Part shown: one piece after another, positions 1 to 6,691 of the stretch
Numbering within the stretch: the stretch's first letter is position 1
Layout: every line of letters begins with the position of its first letter
Assembly: GCA_003220855.1 (NCBI GenBank)
Contig: QHTP01000033.1
Span: 1 to 15,542, forward strand
DNA from: Gemmatimonadota bacterium
GTDB taxonomy: Bacteria > Gemmatimonadota > Gemmatimonadetes > Gemmatimonadales > GWC2-71-9
Direction of reading: 5' to 3'
Length of the DNA: 15,542 nt
The notes under the pieces: model-generated
The model's database searches: none
Seen by the model: only the letters and a program-made list of their open reading frames with translations
What the model was told of the DNA's origin: nothing
Made by a program: the position numbers and the translations under genes

Positions 1-324
1 GTAATAGATCGACTCGAAGATCTCGCCGTCCGCCCCGCCGAAGCGCCACCGGCCGTCCGCCAGACTCGGGCCCACCCACCCGACGCCCGCGCCGCCGTGA
101 CACCCGTCGCAGTTCATGGCGGTGAAGATCTTCGCCCCCTCAGCCGCCGCCCGCCTGTCTCCCCGGTGGGGATTCTCCCAGCGCACCGCGTTGGGGGCGG
201 CGCCGCCCGCGAACACATGCTCGTCGTGACGCACCGCGGGCGGGCCGACGCGCTGGTCGGCGGGAGTCGCTCCGCGCCCACACGCGGCCGGCGCCACGAG
301 GAGGAGAACGGGGAGGAGCCTCAC
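1..324 (-). CDS. c-type cytochrome, N-terminal part (3' end beyond window)
   Basis: The first 108 residues are visible; the gene runs off the left edge. It starts with GTG at 324-322, overlapping the TGA of the upstream DUF456 gene in a GTGA tetramer. Residues 1-14 are a hydrophobic export signal ending in APAAC, so Cys15 could be lipidated, although Pro at -3 makes the lipobox weak. Residues 71-76 read NCDGCH, the CxxCH covalent haem site, followed by a Gly-rich stretch and a GPSLADGRW segment typical of small class I cytochromes. The distal Met ligand would lie beyond the window. Cytochromes of this type accept electrons from periplasmic PQQ alcohol dehydrogenases, and the dehydrogenase two genes upstream in the same operon is the likely donor (inference). 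The haem-protein call is firm; the partner is inferred from context. Confidence 0.88.
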   Translation of the reverse strand, partial: MRLLPVLLLVAPAACGRGATPADQRVGPPAVRHDEHVFAGGAAPNAVRWENPHRGDRRAAAEGAKIFTAMNCDGCHGGAGVGWVGPSLADGRWRFGGADGEIFESIYY

Positions 325-827
325 CCCTGCACCGCCGCGAAGCCGCCGATGACGGCGATCACCACGCCCAGCGCGATCTTCGCGGCGGCACCGGCGGCGC
401 GGCCCAGCACCGCGCCCCAGCCCGCCCGCACCGCCACGGTCGGCGCGCGCGACACCGAGTACTCGAACACCGCCGCGCCGGCGAATGCGCCGACAAAAGC
501 GCCGATCACGCTGCCGACGATCGGGACCGGCACGCCCACCATGGCGCCCGCGATCCCGCCGATCAGCGCGCCCCAGCCGGAGCGGCGCGATCCGCCGTAC
601 CGCTCGGTGAGCCCGAACCCCACCCACCACTCGACCAGCTCCCCGAGAAACGCGAGGCCGAGCACGATCGCCATCGTAGCGATCCCGATGGTGCGAAACC
701 CCGTAAGCGCGCCGTAGCCCAGTACGCCGCCCACCATCACCCACAGGCCCGGCAGCCCCAGAGGCACGAGGATCAGACCCGCAACGAGGCACAGGGTGAG
801 CACCAGCACGGCCAGGGTGTGGCTCAC
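321..827 (-). CDS. DUF456 family membrane protein
   Basis: A 168-residue integral membrane protein. I recognise DUF456 from the early PLGLPGLW turn and from the Gly-rich core around residues 78-110, with GGSRRSGWGALIGG followed by GVPVPIVGSVIGAFVGAFAG, which is the family hallmark. Several hydrophobic helices cover most of the chain; function is unknown for the family. I chose GTG at 827-825 because it overlaps the dehydrogenase stop as GTGA, exactly like the other junctions here, and puts a hydrophobic helix directly at the N-terminus. An in-frame GTG at 848-846 would add seven residues (MAVRARS) and cannot be excluded. Its stop overlaps the start of the cytochrome gene. Sitting between a PQQ dehydrogenase and its probable cytochrome, it may help anchor or organise that electron-transfer module, but nothing in the sequence proves this. 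Confidence 0.88.
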   Translation of the reverse strand: MSHTLAVLVLTLCLVAGLILVPLGLPGLWVMVGGVLGYGALTGFRTIGIATMAIVLGLAFLGELVEWWVGFGLTERYGGSRRSGWGALIGGIAGAMVGVPVPIVGSVIGAFVGAFAGAAVFEYSVSRAPTVAVRAGWGAVLGRAAGAAAKIALGVVIAVIGGFAAVQG

Positions 828-2596
828 GGACCGAGCCCGAACAGCCACACCATCCCGCCCTGACTCGTGTGGCGGGCGATGTCGCGCATGAAGTCAGCGG
901 GCGGTCGCACGTCCGCGGGGTCATCGGAGCGCACGTCCCCGGCGAGCAGGAACCAGTCGCCTCCGATCCCGGCGTAGACGGCCACGTACGATTTGCCGTC
1001 GGGGCCCGTGTAGGCGATGGGATTCCCCACGACGCCCGACCCGACCTTGAATTTCCACAAGAGCCGCCCGCTCGTCGCGTCGGCGGCCTTGAACCAGCCG
1101 TCGAGCGTGCCGTAGAAGACGACGTTCCCGGCCGTGGCGAGCACCCCACTCCAGACCGGGTACGGCTCGTCGATCTCCCACACCTTGCGGCCGACACGCG
1201 CGTCCCAGGCGATGGACGCGCCCAGGTGGCCGCCCGGCCCGGCGTGGTACGGCGTGTTCGCGCCGATGAACGGCGTGCCGGCGATACGGGTCGCCGTCAC
1301 CGCCTCGTAGTCCATGCAGAGGTTGTTGGTCGGCACGTAGAACAGCCCGGTGCGCGCCGAGTAGGCCGCCGGTGCGGCGGGCGTCTTGCCGCCCTCGAGG
1401 CTCGGGCAGATGTCCTTCACGTTGCCGCGCGACGCGCCCGTGAGCTTGCTCGAGTCGACCACCGGGTGGCCGCTGACGCGGTCCACCCGCTTGGCCCAGC
1501 TCACGTTCACGAACGGCTCGGCGACGAGCACCTCGCCCGTGGCGCGATCGAGCGTGTACGCGAAGCCGTTCTTGTCGAAGTGGACCAGCACGCTGCGCTC
1601 CTCACCCCCGATGGTCAGGTCGGCGAGGATCATCTCGGCGGTGGCGTCGTAGTCCCAGCTGTCGTGCGGCGTGAACTGATAGGCCCACACCAGGGCACCG
1701 TCGTCGGGCCGTCGGGCGAGCACGCTCGCCGTCCACTTGTTGTCGCCGGGACGCTGCTCCGGGTTGTACGGACCAGGATTACCAACTCCGTAGTACACCA
1801 GGTCGAGGCGAGGGTCGTAGGACATCCACCCCCACACCGGCCCGCCGCCGTGGGCCCAAGCGTCTTTCGGCCAGGTCGTGACGCCCAGGTCCTTGCCCTT
1901 CTCGTAGAACGACCGCACCGTCCCCGGCCACGCCAGCATCTCGCTGTCCGGGCCCATGTTGTACGCGGTCCATGCGAGCCGGCCGGTGCGGAGATCGAGC
2001 CCCTTCACCCAGCCGTGGATGCCGAACTCGCCCCCCGACGCGCCGACGATCACGCGGCGCCTCACGATAAATGGGGCGACAGGCGTGGTCTCGCCCTGCG
2101 ACAGATCGGCGATCTTCGTCTTCCAGAGCTCCTTGCCGGTCGCGGTGTCGATCGCGACGGTCCGGCCGTCCAGCAGGTTGTAGACGATCTTCCCGTCGGC
2201 GTAGAACGCCCCACGGTTGATCGCATCGCAACACGCGATCCCCACGGCGTTGGGATCCACGTCGGGGCGGTACTTCCACTTGAGCGGATAGTCCGGCCGG
2301 GTGAGGTCGAACGCGTACAGCACGTTCGGGTACGGGGTCACGACATACAGCGTGTGGCCCACGACGAGGGGCTGGCCCTCGTGGCCGCCCAGCACCCCCG
2401 TCGAGAACGTCCACACGGGTCGCAGCCGACCCGCGTTGGCCACGCTGATCTGCGCCAGGGGGCTGTAGCGGGTCGCCGCGTAGTCCCGGGCGGGCATGGT
2501 CCACTGCCCGTCCTCGCCGCCCTCCTGTGCCGGGGCAACCACCGGCCACAGCGCCGCGACCAGCAGGGCGAGCGCGCCCGCCCCCTTCACTCTCAC
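824..2596 (-). CDS. PQQ-dependent alcohol dehydrogenase, lanthanide (XoxF-like) type
   Basis: A 590-residue periplasmic quinoprotein of the methanol/ethanol dehydrogenase family, normal in length (~600). Residues 1-23 form a Sec signal peptide with likely cleavage after APA. The eight-bladed propeller is visible as repeated W-motifs such as DTATGKELWK and DATSGRLLWK. Family landmarks are the adjacent Cys122-Cys123 disulfide pair (GIACCDAINRG), Trp255 in GGPVWGWMSYDP for stacking PQQ, and the GNPGPYNPEQRPGDNKW block. The predicted metal ligands are Glu190 (GGEFG), Asn273 (GVGN), catalytic Asp315 and Asp317 in HDSWDYD. Calcium MxaF enzymes have Ala at the last position (WDYAG), whereas lanthanide enzymes have Asp, so this one is probably Ln3+-dependent. 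Substrate (methanol, ethanol or other alcohols) cannot be read from sequence. Start GTG at 2596 overlaps the upstream stop as GTGA; the next gene is coupled in the same way. No pqq biosynthesis genes are visible. Confidence 0.95.
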   Translation of the reverse strand: MRVKGAGALALLVAALWPVVAPAQEGGEDGQWTMPARDYAATRYSPLAQISVANAGRLRPVWTFSTGVLGGHEGQPLVVGHTLYVVTPYPNVLYAFDLTRPDYPLKWKYRPDVDPNAVGIACCDAINRGAFYADGKIVYNLLDGRTVAIDTATGKELWKTKIADLSQGETTPVAPFIVRRRVIVGASGGEFGIHGWVKGLDLRTGRLAWTAYNMGPDSEMLAWPGTVRSFYEKGKDLGVTTWPKDAWAHGGGPVWGWMSYDPRLDLVYYGVGNPGPYNPEQRPGDNKWTASVLARRPDDGALVWAYQFTPHDSWDYDATAEMILADLTIGGEERSVLVHFDKNGFAYTLDRATGEVLVAEPFVNVSWAKRVDRVSGHPVVDSSKLTGASRGNVKDICPSLEGGKTPAAPAAYSARTGLFYVPTNNLCMDYEAVTATRIAGTPFIGANTPYHAGPGGHLGASIAWDARVGRKVWEIDEPYPVWSGVLATAGNVVFYGTLDGWFKAADATSGRLLWKFKVGSGVVGNPIAYTGPDGKSYVAVYAGIGGDWFLLAGDVRSDDPADVRPPADFMRDIARHTSQGGMVWLFGLGP

Positions 2597-2838
2597 GCCA
2601 ATCCGAGGCGGTGACGGAGATGCTCCTGCACCTCGGGCGTGACGATGCCCCGTTTGGCCACGTCGGCGAGCGCCGCCGTGATCGCAGCCCGATCGGCGTC
2701 CAGGCCCTGCTCGCGCAGCTCGCGGATGATCCGCGCCAGCCGCTCATCGTAGTCCCGCGCCTTGAGGGTTCCCGCGTCCACCTGCTCCTTCAACTTTTCC
2801 AGTTCCTTGACCAAGCGTTGAACCGTGACCGGTGCCAT
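2593..2838 (-). CDS. small helical hypothetical protein, operon leader gene
   Basis: An 81-residue cytoplasmic protein rich in Lys, Glu, Arg and Leu. Residues 6-45 are predicted amphipathic helix, with heptad-like leucines (LVKELEKLKEQVDAG then LARIIRELREQG) and a DAGTLKARDYDERL hairpin that resembles SHOCT-type short helical domains; this resemblance is only by eye. A second helical segment follows from about residue 50. No signal peptide or cysteine is present. The start at 2838 is well supported by a perfect AGGAGG (2852-2847) eight bases upstream. It is the first gene of the operon and its TGA overlaps the GTG start of the dehydrogenase, so it may act in translational coupling or be a regulatory or assembly partner. 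I do not recognise a named family. Confidence 0.82.
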   Translation of the reverse strand: MAPVTVQRLVKELEKLKEQVDAGTLKARDYDERLARIIRELREQGLDADRAAITAALADVAKRGIVTPEVQEHLRHRLGLA

Positions 2839-2944
2839 CCGAAAGTCCTCCTGTGGCGGCCCTCACTGTGTCGAGCCGGTTGGACTGCGCCCAGCGGGCA
2901 ACGATGGACGATCAGTGCACATGGCCGCAAGGCCCGCCGCCGGC

Positions 2945-2950
2945 TACACT
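2945..2950 (+). promoter_or_regulatory. possible -10 element (TACACT) for the permease gene
   Basis: TACACT fits the TAnnnT -10 pattern and ends six bases before the GTG at 2957, so transcription would begin at or beside the start codon, giving a leaderless message. There is no Shine-Dalgarno sequence before that GTG and no good -35 hexamer. The 118-base gap 2839-2956 must also hold the promoter of the minus-strand dehydrogenase operon, for which I see no convincing hexamers. Confidence 0.35.
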
Positions 2951-2956
2951 AGTGCC

Positions 2957-3754
2957 GTGCCGGTCGTGCGCCTAATGCTCGCGCTCGTCGCCGCCGCCGC
3001 GGCGGGAGCCGTGAATGCCATGGCCGGCGGCGGCACGCTGCTCACCTTTCCCACCATCGTCGGCCTGGGCGTCACGCCGCTCGTGGCCAACGCCACCAGC
3101 ACCGTGGCGCTGTGGCCCGGCTCGCTCGGCAGCATGTGGGGCTACCGCCACGAGCTCACCGGGGCCCGCCGCTGGGTGATAGGCTTCACGGCGCCGAGCC
3201 TCGCGGGCGGGGCGTTCGGCGCGTGGCTGCTGTTGCACACCCCGCCCGCCGCCTTCGACCGTATCGTGCCGTTTCTCGTGCTCGGGGCGACCGTCCTGTT
3301 TCTCGTCCAGGGACCGCTGCTCCGCGGGCTGCGCCCCGGCTCCCTGCCCGCGGGGGCGAGTTCTGCCGTGACCACCCCGGAACCGGCCCCGCGGTGGAGC
3401 TTCCTCGCGGCGCAGTTCCTCGTCGCCGTCTACGGAGGCTACTTCGGGGCGGGCATCGGGATTCTCATGCTCGCCGTGCTCGGCTTCATGGGCCTCTCGA
3501 ATATCCACCAGATGAACGGCCTCAAGAACTGGGGCGCGCTGTGCATCAACGCCGTAGCGGTCGTGATGTTCGCGGCGGGAGGGATCGTGCACTGGCCGAT
3601 CGCCCTGACAATGGCCGTGGGCGGGATGCTGGGCGGCTATGCGGGCTCGCGCCTGGCGCAGCGCATCGGGCAGCAGAGCGTACGGCACGCCATTGTGGCC
3701 ATCGGCCTCGCGGCGTTCGTGTGGCTGTTGCTGCGCCGACCCGGCGGCGCGTGA
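2957..3754 (+). CDS. sulfite exporter TauE/SafE family permease
   Basis: A 265-residue polytopic inner-membrane protein with about seven or eight hydrophobic helices. TauE/SafE identity rests on the two internally similar halves. The N-half carries GAVNAMAGGGTLLTFPTIVG (about residues 16-35) and VANATSTVALWPGSLGS. The C-half carries VYGGYFGAGIGILMLAVLGF followed by NIHQMNGLKNW. The family moves sulfite, sulfoacetate and other small organosulfur or organic anions; the substrate here is unknown. I prefer GTG at 2957 because it places the GGG motif at the usual distance from the N-terminus. ATG at 2921 (12 extra polar residues) and an internal ATG at 2975 are alternatives. The reading frame continues upstream to an ATG at 2825, but that stretch is not membrane-like and overlaps the start of the divergent gene. 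It converges tail-to-tail, three bases apart, with the next gene. Confidence 0.9.
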   Translation: MPVVRLMLALVAAAAAGAVNAMAGGGTLLTFPTIVGLGVTPLVANATSTVALWPGSLGSMWGYRHELTGARRWVIGFTAPSLAGGAFGAWLLLHTPPAAFDRIVPFLVLGATVLFLVQGPLLRGLRPGSLPAGASSAVTTPEPAPRWSFLAAQFLVAVYGGYFGAGIGILMLAVLGFMGLSNIHQMNGLKNWGALCINAVAVVMFAAGGIVHWPIALTMAVGGMLGGYAGSRLAQRIGQQSVRHAIVAIGLAAFVWLLLRRPGGA

Positions 3755-3757
3755 CCG

Positions 3758-3958
3758 TCAGGCCGAGCCGGTCTCGGAGTCCGACGTTCCTTTCTTGTCG
3801 TTGCGCTTGAACAGCCACACGGCGAACAGCACGATGCCCACGACCAGTGCGATCTTCAGCGCCAGGAACAGCAGCGGGATGAAGAAGAACGCTCCGAGCT
3901 TCCAGAGGGAGAGACCGACCAGGCCGAGTGCGGCGAGCTGCAGCAGCGGTTTGGACAT
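3758..3958 (-). CDS. small two-helix membrane protein
   Basis: A 66-residue protein, nearly all membrane: a hydrophobic N-terminal segment (PLLQLAALGLVGLSLWKLGA), a second one rich in Phe, Leu and Val (about residues 25-50), then a charged tail beginning KRNDKKG. The positive stretch after the last helix suggests a cytoplasmic C-terminus. The start is strongly supported by AAGGAGG five bases before the ATG at 3958. It lies 21 bases downstream of the TonB-family gene on the same strand and is probably co-transcribed with it. No named family is recognisable. It could be an accessory subunit for the TonB-like protein, but that is only context. Confidence 0.75.
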   Translation of the reverse strand: MSKPLLQLAALGLVGLSLWKLGAFFFIPLLFLALKIALVVGIVLFAVWLFKRNDKKGTSDSETGSA

Positions 3959-3979
3959 GAGCGCCTCCTTCGCGGTGCG

Positions 3980-4657
3980 TCAGTCGGACGTGATGGAGTA
4001 GTCGAGCGGCTGGGTGATGTGGACACGAACCGCCTTGCCGTGCACCCGAGCCGGCCGGAACAGCGCCTTGAGGATCCACTCGCGGGCGGGCACATCGAAG
4101 CCGGGGTTCGGCGTCGTGGCGATCTCGATCGAGCTGGGCTCCACCCGACCTGTGGTATCGACGATGGCCCGCAGCAGCACGCGGCCGTGGATCCCGGCCC
4201 GCTTCAAGAGATCGGGATAGGGCGCCGGGGGCGCTGACAGCAAGGCGGGCCGCTCCTCCACCAGCGCCTCCGAATAGACGTCGTTCCCGGAGGGCACGAC
4301 TCCGTTGGCGCGACCGCCCTCCACACCGATGCCGGCGTAATCCTTGGGGTCGAAGCGCTCCTGCAGGTCCAGCTTCGGTACGGCAGTGGGCAGCTGGGTC
4401 GGGACCGTCACGGTCTGGAACCCTCTGAGCGGCTCCGCCAGCTCGGCAGGTGGCGGCGCAGCCGGCTGCCGTTGCGCCGGCGTGAGCAACACGACGGTCG
4501 TGTCCATCCGCACCCGGCTGTCCGCCGGCCGGGCGGACAGCGTGGCGTACACCGCGCCGGCAATGAGCAGGGCGTGCAGCGCGAGCGACGTGGCTCCGAC
4601 GCCGAGCAGCGTTTTCTTCTGGGACGTGCGCTTCGTCTCGAGGAGTCTGAGCTCCAT
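3980..4657 (-). CDS. TonB family energy-transducer protein
   Basis: A 225-residue protein with the standard TonB layout: a short cytoplasmic N-terminus, one signal anchor at about residues 15-39, a Pro/Ala-rich periplasmic stretch (PAAPPPAELAEPL near 65-77), and a TonB C-terminal domain at about 145-218. The domain is marked by PYPDLLKRAGIHGRVLLRA, then VDTTGRV, and later an AREWILKALFRPARVHGKAV segment. Such proteins carry proton-motive force from ExbB/ExbD to outer-membrane receptors; neither partner is in the window, and many bacteria have several orphan copies. I chose ATG at 4657 because GGGAGG lies four bases upstream and it starts the anchor cleanly. The frame stays open to 4753, but that extension is not protein-like. 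It is followed by the 66-residue membrane protein. Confidence 0.92.
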   Translation of the reverse strand: MELRLLETKRTSQKKTLLGVGATSLALHALLIAGAVYATLSARPADSRVRMDTTVVLLTPAQRQPAAPPPAELAEPLRGFQTVTVPTQLPTAVPKLDLQERFDPKDYAGIGVEGGRANGVVPSGNDVYSEALVEERPALLSAPPAPYPDLLKRAGIHGRVLLRAIVDTTGRVEPSSIEIATTPNPGFDVPAREWILKALFRPARVHGKAVRVHITQPLDYSITSD

Positions 4658-4743
4658 GCGTCCTCCCGTCTCCTGGGGTCGGCTGAGGCGACGGCTCTGC
4701 GCCACAAGACCCGGTTGGACGACGAGAAGTTCCCACAGGGAGT

Positions 4744-4756
4744 TTCGTGGCACGAA
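4744..4756. promoter_or_regulatory. short palindrome upstream of the TonB-family gene
   Basis: TTCGTG-G-CACGAA is a perfect 6-base inverted repeat with a one-base centre, about 90 bases upstream of the ATG at 4657. It could be a regulator half-site pair, but a 6-base dyad is short and may be chance. The rest of 4658-4790 shows no clear promoter hexamers. Confidence 0.2.
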
Positions 4757-4790
4757 CCCGCACGGGGGCCGGACCGAGGCCTGACACGCC

Positions 4791-4824
4791 GACGCGCCTC
4801 GACGGATGGCCGCCGAGGCGCGTC
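4791..4824 (-). terminator. hairpin terminator after the repeat-protein gene
   Basis: A perfect 11-base-pair GC-rich stem, GACGCGCCTCG at 4791-4801 pairing with CGAGGCGCGTC at 4814-4824, around a 12-base loop. It begins 23 bases past the stop of the repeat protein. No T-run follows in the direction of transcription, so it is a U-less hairpin; a rho-assisted or hairpin-only stop is likely. Confidence 0.6.
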
Positions 4825-4847
4825 ATAGGCGGGAGAGCCCGTAGATG

Positions 4848-6476
4848 CTAGCGCTTGGAGATGTCCCCGCTGGTCACGGGACCGGAGAGGCCGAAGCCCT
4901 GCGACGGAATGAATAGCTGGAAGAAGTCGCTGCCGCTCCCGGCCGGCCCGTTGTCGCACACGGTCAGGGTATAGCTCACGAGAGTACCAGTATCCTCGCG
5001 GCCGACGGCGTCGACCTCCACGCCATGGGTCGGGTCGCTGCAGGCGCTCGAGCTGTTCCGGTACGCCGTGAACGACGTGGCGGGGTCCGCCACCGGATCG
5101 GTGGTGAGCGACGCGGGTGTGCTGCCATGCATGTCGGCGTAATCGGTGGCCGTGAACCGCCCGGTGAGGTCGCCACGGACGTCGAAGTCGAACGTCGTCG
5201 CGTCGCTTCCGGGCGTGGGCGACCCGTTCCCGATCTGCCCCTGACCGATGACTTCGCCATTACCGCCGCCACCACCAGTTGCCGCGCAGGTCACGGAGAA
5301 GGTCGTGGTCGTGGTGCCGCCCGCCGGCACGGTGACGGTGCGCGGATTCGCCCCGCCGACCGTGCAGTTGGAGGCCACACCGGACAGCGCGAGCGAGTGG
5401 TCGCCCGACGGCCCGGTGAAGGTGACGCTGCCGTTGGTCGCAATCGGCTGGCTGAACGAACCGTCGATCGTGACCGTGTACCCGTCGGGATCGAGGTTGG
5501 AGCCGGTCGTGCTGGTGCTGACGGTCACGCTGCCGGTGCCTCCACCGGTCGCGGCGCAACTCACGGTGAAGCTGGCGGTTGCCGTCCCGCCCGCGGGCAC
5601 CGACACGGTCTGCGGATTCGACCCACTCACCGAGCAGTTCGCGGCGACCCCGGACAGCGCCACCGAGTGACTCCCCGCCGACAGCCCCGTGAACGTCACG
5701 CTCCCGTTGGTCGCGACGCTCTGGCTCGCACCGCCGTCCACGGTCGCCGTGTAACCGTCGGGATCGAGGTTCGACCCGGTTGTGCTCGCGCTGACCGAGA
5801 GGCTGCCCGTCTGCGGCGGCGGCGCTGTGCAGGTCACCGAGAACGACGTAGAGGCCGTCGCGCCCGCCGTCACGTTGGCGGTGCGGGACGTCCCGCCGCT
5901 CACGCTGCAGTTCCCCGCCACTCCGGACAGGACGACGGTGTGACTCCCCGCCGATAGGCCGCTGAACGTGACGCTGCCGTTCACGCCGATCGCCTGGCTC
6001 GCGCCGCCGTCCACCGTGACGGTGTAGCCGTCCGCGTCGATGTTCGAGCCGCTCGTGCTGGTCGTGACCGTCAGCTCGCCCGTGGTCGGCGGTGGGGGTG
6101 GCGCCGTGCAGCTCACCGAGAAGGTCGTGGCCGCCACCAGACCGGCGATGAGCGAAACGGTGCGCGGGTTGGCACCGCTCACCGAGCAGTTGGACGGGAC
6201 GCCGGACAGCAGGACGACGTGATCTCCGGGCGCGAGTCCGACGAACGTCGCGACACCGTTGGCGCCGACGGACTGGCTGGAGGAGCCGTCCACGGTCACG
6301 GTGTAACCGGACGGCGTGTTCGAGCCCGAGGTGGCGACGGTCACGGCGAGCGCGCCGACGTCCGGCAGGCCCAGCAGCGCTCGGGGCCTGGGACTCTGCG
6401 GATCGTTACATGCGCCCGCGACCATCAGCGCTGCGGCCGCCGCTGCCAACAAGCTCCAACCCATCCTGCGCGCCAT
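4848..6476 (-). CDS. exported protein with four tandem ~91-residue beta-rich repeats
   Basis: A 542-residue secreted or lipid-anchored protein. Residues 1-22 are a signal sequence ending VAGAC, so Cys23 may be lipidated (weak lipobox). Four tandem modules follow at about 41-132, 133-223, 224-314 and 315-405. Each has GSN...GYTVTVDG, NGSVTF, an LSGV..NC turn and a closing SV(T/S)C, giving one conserved Cys pair per module. The segments look like short beta-strands of a PEGA- or Ig-like sandwich. Linkers are Pro-rich after modules 1 and 2 and Gly-rich after 3 and 4. The last 137 residues form a different domain ending DFFQLFIPSQGFGLSGPVTS, which resembles the post-COAP-1-type C-terminal domain of bacterial surface proteins (by eye). 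ATG at 6476 is preceded by GAGGG (6488-6484). The frame is open up to 6620, but that part is Arg/Pro-rich and non-signal-like. Probably a surface or adhesion protein; ligand unknown. Confidence 0.85.
   Translation of the reverse strand: MARRMGWSLLAAAAAALMVAGACNDPQSPRPRALLGLPDVGALAVTVATSGSNTPSGYTVTVDGSSSQSVGANGVATFVGLAPGDHVVLLSGVPSNCSVSGANPRTVSLIAGLVAATTFSVSCTAPPPPPTTGELTVTTSTSGSNIDADGYTVTVDGGASQAIGVNGSVTFSGLSAGSHTVVLSGVAGNCSVSGGTSRTANVTAGATASTSFSVTCTAPPPQTGSLSVSASTTGSNLDPDGYTATVDGGASQSVATNGSVTFTGLSAGSHSVALSGVAANCSVSGSNPQTVSVPAGGTATASFTVSCAATGGGTGSVTVSTSTTGSNLDPDGYTVTIDGSFSQPIATNGSVTFTGPSGDHSLALSGVASNCTVGGANPRTVTVPAGGTTTTTFSVTCAATGGGGGNGEVIGQGQIGNGSPTPGSDATTFDFDVRGDLTGRFTATDYADMHGSTPASLTTDPVADPATSFTAYRNSSSACSDPTHGVEVDAVGREDTGTLVSYTLTVCDNGPAGSGSDFFQLFIPSQGFGLSGPVTSGDISKR
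5262..6356 (-). repeat. four in-frame tandem repeats of ~273 bases
   Basis: Unit limits on the minus strand are 6356-6081, 6080-5808, 5807-5535 and 5534-5262 (276, 273, 273 and 273 bases). Units 2 and 3 are identical at 58 of 91 residues by hand alignment. All unit lengths are multiples of three, so gain or loss of a unit by recombination would keep the frame. Confidence 0.85.
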
Positions 6477-6639
6477 CGTCGCACCCTCGTCCATGTCGTT
6501 CGTGCCGCTGCTACGTCGGTCGGACGAGGGAAGGGCAAAAACCGGACCGACCCGTGGCGTGGGGAAACAGGTCGCGCGTGGCGCTCCGGTGCGGCGTCCG
6601 GGAGGCGCACAGTGCGGCATGCGTGCGCCGTGGCCGGTG

Positions 6640-6667
6640 CGCAGCAGCGCGCTCTAGCGCTGCTGCG
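6640..6667 (-). terminator. hairpin terminator after the aldo/keto reductase gene
   Basis: CGCAGCAGCGC at 6640-6650 pairs perfectly with GCGCTGCTGCG at 6657-6667, an 11-base-pair stem with a six-base loop, starting 24 bases past the reductase stop. As with the hairpin at 4791-4824, no T-run follows. The remainder of the 215-base gap 6477-6691 contains no gene that I can support; it must hold the promoter of the repeat-protein gene, but I see no clear hexamers. Confidence 0.6.
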
Positions 6668-6691
6668 ACCGCCCCTCGTGCGTTGCCACCG

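Noticed and set aside
869..2614. A 581-codon open frame on the plus strand opposite the PQQ dehydrogenase
   Set aside because: Its product is Arg/Val/His-rich with no recognisable motif, and the opposite strand carries a complete, motif-perfect dehydrogenase. Long antisense frames are expected in GC-rich genes.
3546..4826. A 426-codon minus-strand frame covering the TonB-family and small membrane genes
   Set aside because: Out of frame with both well-supported genes, Arg/Ala/Pro-rich and without a ribosome-binding site.
5025..5957. A 310-codon plus-strand frame across the repeat-protein gene
   Set aside because: Its internal repetitiveness merely mirrors the tandem repeats of the real minus-strand gene.
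5262..6356. Regularly spaced direct repeats that might suggest a CRISPR array
   Set aside because: The ~273-base period is in-frame coding repeat with no short identical repeat/unique spacer pattern and no cas genes nearby.
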